Assembly: GCA_016285415.1 (NCBI GenBank)
Contig: JAEEQU010000052.1
Span: 1 to 6,301 of the forward strand
Reading direction: 5' to 3'
DNA: 6,301 nucleotides
Source: Alphaproteobacteria bacterium
GTDB taxonomy: Bacteria; Pseudomonadota; Alphaproteobacteria; Rs-D84
Part shown: piece by piece, positions 1-5,374 of the stretch
Numbering within the stretch: position 1 is the stretch's first letter
How the letters are laid out: each line of letters opens with the position of its first letter
Translations under genes and position numbers: made by a program
Notes under the pieces: generated by a model
What the model saw: the letters and a program-made list of their open reading frames with translations, nothing else
Told to the model about the DNA's origin: nothing
Database searches by the model: none

Positions 1-1134
1 AGTATGCAAATGGAACAAGGTCGGCGCGAGGCGATTCTGCAAGAAAAAATGCGCGCAATTCAAAAAGAAATGGGCGAAGATGACGAAGAAACTGACACCG
101 TCAGTATGCGAAAGAAAATTGAAAAATCGCCTATGCCCGCCGATGTCAAAGAAAAGGCATTAGGCGAATGGAAACGTATGCGCAGTATGTCGCCAATGTC
201 AAACGAAGGCGGACTGATTAAAACATATTTGGATGAATTACTGTCTATGCCGTGGGGAAAATCTGATAAATCTAAAATTGACCTAAATACCGCACGCACA
301 ATTCTGGACAGTGAACATTCAGGGATGCGCCCAGTCAAAGAACGCATACTGGAACACATTGCCGTTATGAAAAAGACCGGTTCATTAAAGGGCAGCATAC
401 TTTGTTTTGTTGGTGCCCCAGGTGTTGGTAAAACATCACTGTGTAAATCCATTGCGGCGGCGTTGGGGCGGAAATATCACCGCATATCACTTGGTGGTGT
501 ATCTGACGAGGCACATTTCCGCGGGCATCGTAAAACATATATTGGTTCACAACCGGGACGCATTATGGATGTACTAAAACGCGCCAAGGCAAACAACCCA
601 GTTATTGTATTGGACGAAATAGATAAAATGGGACGTGATTGGCGTGGTGATCCAGAATCCGCGTTGCTGGAAATATTGGACCCCGAACAGAACAAGGCAT
701 TTCGCGACCATTACCTAGAGGTTGATTTTGATTTGTCCAATGTGTTGTTTATTGCAACCGCGAACAGTTTGAATATGTCCAGTGCATTAAAAGACCGTAT
801 GGAAATTATTGAAATCCCGGGATACAGCGAAGAAGAAAAAGTACAAATTGCACGCGAACACCTTATTGAACGTGCCGCCAAAGATACCGGTTGGAACATA
901 GATAATATCACAATTGATGATGACGCAATTCGCCATATTATCCGCAAATACACCGCGGAATCGGGGGTGCGTCAATTACAACGTGAAATCGCCGCGATAT
1001 TGCGCCGGCGCCTGCTGGAAAACGATGGCGAAGACACACCAACCGAATTCACAATTCAAAAAATTGATGATTTGTTGTCGTTACAACAATCGGCGGGATT
1101 TTCCAAACGAATTGGCTTTGGTGTAAATATATAG
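1..1134 (+). CDS. Lon-family AAA+ ATPase lacking the protease domain, 5' partial
   Basis: The frame is already open at base 1, so the start and any N-terminal substrate-binding domain lie outside the window. Numbering from the ATG at base 4, residues 1-75 match the coiled-coil linker of Lon (AIQKEMGE, then MSPMS). The AAA+ module follows: Walker A GAPGVGKTS (137-145), pore loop KTYIG (177-181), Walker B IVLDEIDK (201-208), sensor 1 ATANS (251-255), probable arginine finger R265 and sensor 2 GVRQLQRE (321-328). All key ATPase residues are present, so it looks like a working unfoldase motor. Lon normally continues for about 200 residues with a Ser-Lys protease domain. Here the frame ends TAG after an 18-residue tail finishing KRIGFGVNI, and no protease motif is visible downstream. 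The tail resembles the IGF loop of ClpX that binds ClpP. Family assignment is very secure. ClpP docking is inference, and a truncated, non-proteolytic relic is the main alternative. It is first in a close-packed gene series. Confidence 0.93.
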   Translation, partial: SMQMEQGRREAILQEKMRAIQKEMGEDDEETDTVSMRKKIEKSPMPADVKEKALGEWKRMRSMSPMSNEGGLIKTYLDELLSMPWGKSDKSKIDLNTARTILDSEHSGMRPVKERILEHIAVMKKTGSLKGSILCFVGAPGVGKTSLCKSIAAALGRKYHRISLGGVSDEAHFRGHRKTYIGSQPGRIMDVLKRAKANNPVIVLDEIDKMGRDWRGDPESALLEILDPEQNKAFRDHYLEVDFDLSNVLFIATANSLNMSSALKDRMEIIEIPGYSEEEKVQIAREHLIERAAKDTGWNIDNITIDDDAIRHIIRKYTAESGVRQLQREIAAILRRRLLENDGEDTPTEFTIQKIDDLLSLQQSAGFSKRIGFGVNI

Positions 1135-1137
1135 GGA
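1133..1137 (+). promoter_or_regulatory. Ribosome binding site inside the Lon-like stop codon
   Basis: AGGGA overlaps the TAG stop of the Lon-like gene and lies 7 nt before the ATG at 1145. It supports that start. It also ties translation of the 131-residue protein closely to termination of the ATPase gene, so the two are probably co-expressed. Confidence 0.6.
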
Positions 1138-1144
1138 ACAGTAA

Positions 1145-1540
1145 ATGAACATCTTTCAAACCATCCAAATTTGTAACGATATTAAAAAACTGTATAAGAA
1201 CAAAGGCACCACCCCATTTATACCATTCAACTATAACCAATTTTATCAAATTAGAACACATGATGGCCATGCAATCGTAGAATCCCAACGCCGTGAGAAG
1301 TATTTATCGCCGACTGAATTTGTGCCTGTTAATTTTTGGACAAATCTTTTTAACATCGCGGGAAATCATGCGACAGTGCCATTGGAATTTACAGTAGTAT
1401 TTAATAACAATGGGTTATTGCCACACGCGCCAATGGAACAAGACCTGCGTATTCACGGTTTGCCTGCACGATTGATATATAATCGTATGCGCAAAGAATT
1501 CTTGGCCGATTGGCATAAACAAATTGGGTTACGCCGCTAA
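1145..1540 (+). CDS. Hypothetical protein, 131 aa, between the Lon-like gene and tsaB
   Basis: I do not recognise this protein. It is a full-length, well-spaced gene with a Shine-Dalgarno AGGGA 7 nt upstream, starting 10 nt after the Lon-like stop. It has no signal peptide, membrane segment, cysteine cluster or nucleotide-binding motif that I can see. The composition is soluble and rich in aromatic residues and Asn (for example FIPFNYNQFYQI near residues 25-36), with a basic C-terminus (RMRKEFLADWHKQIGLRR). It contains no Lon protease sequence, so it is not a split-off catalytic half. Its position directly behind the protease-less ATPase makes a functional partner, such as an adaptor, conceivable. 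That is guilt by association only. Confidence 0.75.
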   Translation: MNIFQTIQICNDIKKLYKNKGTTPFIPFNYNQFYQIRTHDGHAIVESQRREKYLSPTEFVPVNFWTNLFNIAGNHATVPLEFTVVFNNNGLLPHAPMEQDLRIHGLPARLIYNRMRKEFLADWHKQIGLRR

Positions 1541-1561
1541 TCGCAACAAAGGAAAATACAA

Positions 1562-2101
1562 ATGATATTTATTATAAATACTTCGGGGACGGGTCTAGAA
1601 TTTGTATTGGATGACAAACGCAAATCTGTTGTAGTGGAAAAACAATCGGTTGCCCTGCCCGCAGCGGCGGAATCTTTTATCGCCGAATGCGGTGCAAAAT
1701 GGTCTGATTTAACCGCGATTGGTGTTGTCGTTGGTCCAGGCAGTTTTACCGGTATTCGCATGGGCATTGCATATGCCAAGGGTTTGGCATTGGGATTAAA
1801 TATTCCGGTTGTTGGCATAAACGCATTTGAATTATATTTGGCCGCAACGCCCGATGCATTTGTTGCCATAGATTCCGGACGTGGTGATTTCTTTGTGGCA
1901 TCCACCATGCACGCGCCATGCACCATGACCATTGAAGAAGTAGAAACCGAGCAAATGAAATGTCCACGCACCGTTGGTCATAAACCATTTGATTTATTAT
2001 TGGCACCGAAAATTGTCATAGATAAAATCACACGCGGCAATGTGGAACCGGCCGTACCAATGTATCTGCGCCCAAGTTATGCCGAAGAAACAAAAAAATA
2101 A
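1562..2101 (+). CDS. tsaB: tRNA threonylcarbamoyladenosine biosynthesis protein TsaB (YeaZ), short form
   Basis: TsaB is the non-catalytic partner of TsaD. With TsaE it supports transfer of threonylcarbamoyl to A37 of ANN-decoding tRNAs in the cytoplasm. The diagnostic core is clear: GPGSFTGIR at residues 58-66, followed by MGIAYAKGLALGLNIPVVGI. VAIDSGRGDFFVA (101-113) matches the D-A-R-x-x-E-V-Y region, and the YLRP ending (168-171) is typical. At 179 residues it is shorter than the usual 220-230. The N-terminal N-T-S motif is kept, but the HSE-x-L segment normally seen near residue 30 is not recognisable and reads KQSVALPAAAESF. The start is supported by AAAGGA at 1548-1553, 8 nt before the ATG. 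rimI follows after 2 nt, a common bacterial arrangement. Confidence 0.9.
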   Translation: MIFIINTSGTGLEFVLDDKRKSVVVEKQSVALPAAAESFIAECGAKWSDLTAIGVVVGPGSFTGIRMGIAYAKGLALGLNIPVVGINAFELYLAATPDAFVAIDSGRGDFFVASTMHAPCTMTIEEVETEQMKCPRTVGHKPFDLLLAPKIVIDKITRGNVEPAVPMYLRPSYAEETKK

Positions 2102-2103
2102 AA

Positions 2104-2490
2104 ATGTTTAATAAAGTCGCTGATTTACATAAACTCTGTTTCCCACATAAACCATGGGGGGTGGATGATTTTCGCGATTTAAAAAAATCAGGCTGCGAAA
2201 TTGTGGCATCTGAAAATGCTTTTATCGTATGGCGCACTGTATTGGATGAATCTGAAATCATTACAATCGGTGTTCATCCCGATATGCGTGGTGCGGGAAT
2301 TGCAATTGCGATGCTTGGCATCATGGAAAACGAAGTAAAAAAAACGGGGGCTAAAAAAATATTTTTGGAAGTATCCGCAGAAAATTTACCGGCAATAAAC
2401 CTTTATAAAAAATGCGGATTTATCCAAAACGGATTGCGTCCGAAATACTATGACGGCGTTGATGCGATTTTAATGCAAAAAGATATTTAA
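2104..2490 (+). CDS. rimI: RimI-like GNAT N-acetyltransferase
   Basis: This GNAT-fold enzyme would transfer acetyl from acetyl-CoA to a protein N-terminus; in E. coli RimI acetylates ribosomal protein S18. The acetyl-CoA pyrophosphate loop is R-G-A-G-I-A (residues 62-67) after the strand IITIGVHP. The second family block, FLEVSAENLPAINLYKKCGF (87-106), contains the conserved Asn and the tyrosine (Y101) that serves as general acid in RimI. The terminal KYYDGVDAILM block (114-124) is also characteristic. At 128 residues it is slightly shorter than the usual 145-150, missing the first strand. The start lies 2 nt after the tsaB stop with no good Shine-Dalgarno, which suggests translational coupling. 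The substrate is assumed from family and context. Confidence 0.88.
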   Translation: MFNKVADLHKLCFPHKPWGVDDFRDLKKSGCEIVASENAFIVWRTVLDESEIITIGVHPDMRGAGIAIAMLGIMENEVKKTGAKKIFLEVSAENLPAINLYKKCGFIQNGLRPKYYDGVDAILMQKDI

Positions 2491-2501
2491 TAAAACAACA
2501 T

Positions 2502-2507
2502 AAGGGG
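2502..2507 (+). promoter_or_regulatory. Ribosome binding site of the ACP-like gene
   Basis: AAGGGG lies 6 nt before the ATG at 2514, in a 23-nt gap after rimI. It fixes the start of the ACP-like gene. Confidence 0.6.
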
Positions 2508-2513
2508 CAAAAC

Positions 2514-2861
2514 ATGACAGAACAAGAAGTTATAAATACCGTATGTACCGTTATCGCAAAAAAACTTTATAAACAGCCAAATGATATAAAACTGGATACT
2601 ATGTTTACACATGATCTGGGCGCTGATTCATTAGACATGTTGGTAATTGCTACGGAGTTAAGCAACATCTTAAAAATTCCGATTAATGAATTTGAAGATA
2701 AAGAGATTAACAGTATTGATGATCTGGTTGCATTAATTTGTAACTATTTGAAGATAAGCCGCAGCACAAACAAAGGTTCAACAAATATCATCGGTTTAAT
2801 AACCATAATCGGACAAAAGCGTCGGAATTTTCAAAAGTTTACAAAGCGCAGATCAAAATAA
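2514..2861 (+). CDS. Acyl carrier protein-like protein with a basic C-terminal extension
   Basis: Residues 1-78 form a typical carrier-protein domain. The phosphopantetheine attachment motif is LGADSLDML with Ser39, followed by helix II and the closing helix SIDDLVALICNYLK (66-79). Such proteins carry acyl chains on a 4'-phosphopantetheine arm for fatty-acid or related synthesis. It is unusual in two ways. Helix II reads MLVIATELSNIL and lacks several acidic residues that partner enzymes contact in AcpP. Beyond residue 79 there is a tail of about 36 residues ending QKFTKRRSK that is strongly basic, unlike the acidic ACP family. A TGA at 2749-2751 in the +1 frame would end the protein at normal ACP length, so the tail may come from a frameshift. 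It may be a second, specialised ACP rather than the main AcpP; no fatty-acid gene is adjacent. Confidence 0.82.
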   Translation: MTEQEVINTVCTVIAKKLYKQPNDIKLDTMFTHDLGADSLDMLVIATELSNILKIPINEFEDKEINSIDDLVALICNYLKISRSTNKGSTNIIGLITIIGQKRRNFQKFTKRRSK

Positions 2862-2881
2862 CGGCGATTGCCGTTATTTTT
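2855..2881. terminator. Bidirectional hairpin terminator shared by convergent genes
   Basis: AAAATAACGGC (2855-2865) pairs perfectly with GCCGTTATTTT (2870-2880) around a GATT loop. On the + strand the stem runs into a T tract (2877-2881). On the - strand the complement of the A tract at 2855-2858 supplies the Ts. The TAA of the ACP-like gene (2859-2861) and that of the helicase (2874-2876, reverse strand) both sit in the stem, so one element serves both transcription units. Confidence 0.85.
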
Positions 2882-4145
2882 GTTCCACAAATTCCAACAC
2901 GCGTGGGTCAAATATTACATCACGTGGGGAAAGCGGCCTTGCAATATGCATATCGGCGGCATCACGCGTTCGCGACAATGCGACATAGGTTTGTCCATGT
3001 TCAAATGCACCACGTGAAATATCAATAACAACCGTATCCAATGTTTTACCTTGGGCCTTGTGTATTGTCATGGCGTATCCCAACATCAATGGGTATTGTT
3101 TATATGCCCCTGTTTCATTTTCAACCAATCTATCATTTTCATCGCGACTGTATTCTATTTTCTGCCACTTTTCTTTTTTGACTGTGACTATATCATGATT
3201 TTGATTTAATAACTGAACAACTATTTCACGCGTGCCAAGTGTACGAATAATTCCCATAGAACCATTATGCCATTTGTCGCCATTTTTTACAAACACCACC
3301 AAAGCACCAATTTTCAATTCCAAATTCATTGGTGCCGGCACATCACGTTCCGCAAAATTGCCCGACAATTCGCCAGTATAGTTTACAACAGGTGCGGCAA
3401 TTTGTGCAAGGCGTTCCGCATTTATCCTTTCTGCGACCGCGCGAAACGGTGTTATTAAAACCGCATTACAACGACGTTCATCATCGGCGATACTGCATGT
3501 ATTAAAAAATTCTATGGCGGTCTTATCCCCACTGCGCAAAGCATTTAATTTTTCCAATAACCGCAGGTCACTTTGGCGATAAACCAAATCAAAATTAAAC
3601 CGCACGAAATCAGAACGTTTATAAACATTGCTGTCAAAGAAATATGCGCGTTCATATTCATAGTTTTGTTTGTAATATGCGCGTGCATCACGCGTGATAA
3701 CCGGTGGCAATTGAAATAAATCACCAATGGCAACAATCTGAATTCCACCAAACGGTTCGTTATTCTTGCGCGCCCGCCGGCACAGGATATCCATTGCGTC
3801 CATTAAATCGGGGGCTATCATGGAAACTTCGTCAAGGACCAAGACATCGGTTGCGGTCAGTATATTGCGAACCTTGGCCTTTAGTTCCAAAAATTCCGGA
3901 AAAATGAAATCACGGGGTTGAATTTGAAACAGCGAATGTATCGTCTGTCCGCCAATATTAAGTGCGGCCACCGCCGTTGGACACGCACAGACAACCCGCT
4001 TTTTCGTTGCAGATTTAAGGTAATTTACAAATGTTGATTTGCCGGTGCCGGCACTGCCCAAAATCAGAACATTTGACTGTGTACATTCAATTGTATTGAA
4101 CGCCATTGTTTGTTCTTTACTTAAAATGGGAATCAGTTCACTCAT
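2874..4145 (-). CDS. PIF1-like superfamily 1B DNA helicase
   Basis: This is a complete 423-residue ATP-dependent helicase of the PIF1/RecD-like group, which unwinds DNA 5'-3' and resolves structures such as G-quadruplexes or stalled forks. The motifs occur in order: E-Q near residues 11-12 (Q-motif-like), Walker A GSAGTGKST (30-38), motif Ia PTAVAA (56-61), Walker B LDEVSM (104-109), motif III GDLFQLPPV (141-149), YRQSD (189-193), motif V GYAMTIHKAQGKTLD (356-370) and motif VI YVALSRTRD (387-395). No extra C-terminal domain is present. I chose the ATG at 4145 because the conserved core begins within about 10 residues. No convincing Shine-Dalgarno precedes it. It is convergent with the tsaB-ACP operon and divergent from the tRNA, so it is probably a single-gene unit. 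Its cellular role cannot be read from this context. Confidence 0.93.
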   Translation of the reverse strand: MSELIPILSKEQTMAFNTIECTQSNVLILGSAGTGKSTFVNYLKSATKKRVVCACPTAVAALNIGGQTIHSLFQIQPRDFIFPEFLELKAKVRNILTATDVLVLDEVSMIAPDLMDAMDILCRRARKNNEPFGGIQIVAIGDLFQLPPVITRDARAYYKQNYEYERAYFFDSNVYKRSDFVRFNFDLVYRQSDLRLLEKLNALRSGDKTAIEFFNTCSIADDERRCNAVLITPFRAVAERINAERLAQIAAPVVNYTGELSGNFAERDVPAPMNLELKIGALVVFVKNGDKWHNGSMGIIRTLGTREIVVQLLNQNHDIVTVKKEKWQKIEYSRDENDRLVENETGAYKQYPLMLGYAMTIHKAQGKTLDTVVIDISRGAFEHGQTYVALSRTRDAADMHIARPLSPRDVIFDPRVLEFVEQK

Positions 4146-4238
4146 ACGGGTATATTTGCATAAAAAAGAATAAAAATAAAGCGGAAAGAAAAATTTTAAC
4201 TTGCAACATCAAATAAAATGTATAATAATAACCGCCGT
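4146..4238. other. AT-rich divergent intergenic region
   Basis: This 93-nt spacer must hold the outward promoters of the helicase gene (- strand) and the tRNA (+ strand). A tRNA promoter can be proposed. For the helicase I see only AT-rich sequence with no convincing -10/-35 pair. Confidence 0.5.
4201..4229 (+). promoter_or_regulatory. Probable sigma-70 type promoter of the tRNA
   Basis: A TTGCAA box (4201-4206) is followed by TATAATAAT (4221-4229). The perfect TATAAT at 4221-4226 gives a 14-nt spacer, and AATAAT at 4224-4229 gives the standard 17 nt. Transcription would start a few bases before the mature tRNA end at 4239. Predicted from base matches only. Confidence 0.5.
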
Positions 4239-4315
4239 GGGTTATTAGCTCAGTTGGTTAGAGCGGAGCGCTCATAACGCTTTGGTCGTGGGTTCGAGTC
4301 CTACATAACCCACCA
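4239..4315 (+). tRNA. tRNA with anticodon CAU (elongator Met or Ile2)
   Basis: A full 77-nt cloverleaf can be drawn. The acceptor GGGTTAT pairs with ATAACCC, followed by discriminator A and an encoded CCA. The D stem is GCTC/GAGC. The anticodon stem GAGCG/CGCTT closes the loop CTCATAA, with anticodon CAT at 4273-4275. The T arm is GTGGG-TTCGAGT-CCTAC. The G1-C72 pair and weak anticodon stem exclude the initiator tRNA. Whether this is elongator tRNA-Met or the AUA-reading tRNA-Ile2, whose C34 is changed to lysidine by TilS, cannot be settled by eye. An AUA-decoding tRNA would also be an ANN-codon substrate of the TsaB pathway. Confidence 0.95.
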
Positions 4316-4316
4316 A

Positions 4317-4336
4317 TTGCTTCCATATGAAAGCAA
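4317..4336 (+). other. Small hairpin directly after the tRNA
   Basis: TTGCTT (4317-4322) pairs with AAGCAA (4331-4336) over an 8-nt loop, one base after the encoded CCA. It may mark the trailer for processing of the precursor, but it is short and could be chance. Confidence 0.3.
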
Positions 4337-4338
4337 GC

Positions 4339-4373
4339 ACCGCGTCGCATCACAATTGCGACGCGGTCTTTTT
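4339..4373 (+). terminator. Rho-independent terminator of the tRNA gene
   Basis: ACCGCGTCGCA (4339-4349) pairs perfectly with TGCGACGCGGT (4357-4367) over a 7-nt loop and is followed by CTTTTT. This GC-rich 11-bp stem with a T tract is the strongest terminator in the window. It separates the tRNA from the mla genes. Confidence 0.88.
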
Positions 4374-4403
4374 GTTTCCCATAACCTAATGAATATTTTT
4401 CTC

Positions 4404-4433
4404 TTGCCCTGCCCTGTCTTTTTTTTCTAAAAT
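4404..4433 (+). promoter_or_regulatory. Possible promoter of the mla operon
   Basis: TTGCCC (4404-4409) and TAAAAT (4428-4433) are separated by 18 nt and lie between the tRNA terminator and the Shine-Dalgarno at 4449. A promoter is needed here because the terminator blocks read-through. The -35 match is weak. Confidence 0.4.
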
Positions 4434-4448
4434 TTGTATGGATGAAAT

Positions 4449-4455
4449 AGGAGGG
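4449..4455 (+). promoter_or_regulatory. Strong Shine-Dalgarno far upstream of the first ATG of mlaE
   Basis: AGGAGGG is the best ribosome binding site in the window, but it lies 55 nt before the ATG at 4511, too far to serve it directly. The mlaE frame is open from 4451 and has no ATG, GTG or TTG before 4511. At optimal distance there is an in-frame ATT (4463, 7 nt away) and then CTG (4466). This suggests a non-canonical start that would add 16 or 15 residues to MlaE. Confidence 0.5.
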
Positions 4456-4510
4456 CCAGCAAATTCTGCATTTCGCCGAGAGTGGTCGCATTTTTATATG
4501 CGGGCGCTTT

Positions 4511-5374
4511 ATGTGTGCAGAAACAAAATTGCATTGCGACATGCGTGAAAACAGTTGCGTTTTAGAAACAAAAAATCGTATTGGGTTGGTGGATCGTGCC
4601 GGCGACCTGGCGATTAATACGGCAAAAGATTTGCGCAGTGCATTTGGATTTATTGGTGATGTTTTTTCATCTATTTGGCGTATGTTGCGTGGCAACACAG
4701 TAACAAGGCGCATTGATATTATGCGGGAAATTGATAATGCCGGCCCGCGTGCAATTCCGATTGTTTGTTTAATCAGTTTTATGATTGGCCTTATTATTGC
4801 GTTCGTTGGTAATATGCAATTAAAGTTATTTGGTGCAGAAATTTATGTGGCGGCATTGGTTGCAATTTCTATGACGCGAATATTGGGTGCGGTTATGACG
4901 GGAATTATAATGGCTGGGCGCACCGGCGCATCGTATGCCGCCGAAATTGGTTCTATGCGCGCAAACGAAGAAATAGATGCACTGCAAACAATGGGAATAT
5001 CGCCAATTGAATTTCTTGTTTTGCCACGTGTGTTGGCACTGACGATTACTATTCCAATTCTAACCATTATCGCGGATATTGTCGCAATTTTCGGTGGAAT
5101 GTGCGTTGCGGTAACGTTGATGAATGTATCTGTGGCAGAATATTGGCGCACAACATTAGAATGGATAACATTTAATAACTTTGCGGTGGGCGTGTTGCAT
5201 GGTTGGCTGTTTGGTTGGGTAATTGCAATTATTGGGTGCCGATGTGGGATGCGTGCGACAAAAACCGCCGATGGAATTGGTCGTGCAACCACACGTGCCG
5301 TTGTGCTTGGTATTGTGGGGTGCGTGGTTACAACGGCGATATTAACACTTATATTCAATTGGATTGATATTTAA
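4511..5374 (+). CDS. mlaE: MlaE-type lipid ABC transporter permease
   Basis: This is the inner-membrane permease of the Mla phospholipid (or related lipid) transport complex, which moves lipid between the inner membrane and the periplasmic MCE protein. The family hallmark AAEIGSMRANEEIDALQTMG lies at residues 143-162, just after MAGRTGASY. Hydrophobic segments lie near 82-100, 112-135, 168-198, 222-242 and 262-284, and the amphipathic helix MREIDNAG (71-78) precedes the first. The annotated ATG gives 287 residues. A strong Shine-Dalgarno at 4449-4455 suggests the true start is upstream, at ATT 4463 or CTG 4466 (303 or 302 residues). The added segment, ending GRIFICGRF, weakly resembles the first strands of the STAS domain carried by many alphaproteobacterial MlaE proteins, so the N-terminus may be a shrunken STAS remnant. 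Its stop overlaps the mlaF start by 1 nt. Confidence 0.93.
   Translation: MCAETKLHCDMRENSCVLETKNRIGLVDRAGDLAINTAKDLRSAFGFIGDVFSSIWRMLRGNTVTRRIDIMREIDNAGPRAIPIVCLISFMIGLIIAFVGNMQLKLFGAEIYVAALVAISMTRILGAVMTGIIMAGRTGASYAAEIGSMRANEEIDALQTMGISPIEFLVLPRVLALTITIPILTIIADIVAIFGGMCVAVTLMNVSVAEYWRTTLEWITFNNFAVGVLHGWLFGWVIAIIGCRCGMRATKTADGIGRATTRAVVLGIVGCVVTTAILTLIFNWIDI

Noticed and set aside
1135..1540. The idea that the Lon protease domain continues after a frameshift downstream of 1134
   Set aside because: The following frame starts with its own Shine-Dalgarno and ATG and contains none of the Lon protease motifs, such as the catalytic Ser and Lys regions, and tsaB follows. The protease domain is absent from this locus.
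1537..1971. A 144-codon reverse-strand frame opposite tsaB
   Set aside because: The + strand carries the diagnostic TsaB motif, and the reverse frame has no family resemblance.
4438..4548. A 36-codon + strand frame starting at ATG 4438
   Set aside because: The strong Shine-Dalgarno lies inside it rather than before it. It has no recognisable product and overlaps mlaE out of frame. It does not explain the ribosome binding site.
4258..4713. A 151-codon reverse-strand reading frame across the tRNA and the mlaE start
   Set aside because: Its C-terminal part is the antisense translation of the tRNA, a well-known false gene pattern, and the rest opposes the clear mlaE coding sequence.
4843..5358. 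A long reverse-strand frame of 171 codons opposite mlaE
   Set aside because: It is a shadow of the mlaE coding sequence, with low-complexity Ile, Thr and Ala composition and no motif. The + strand gene is unambiguous.
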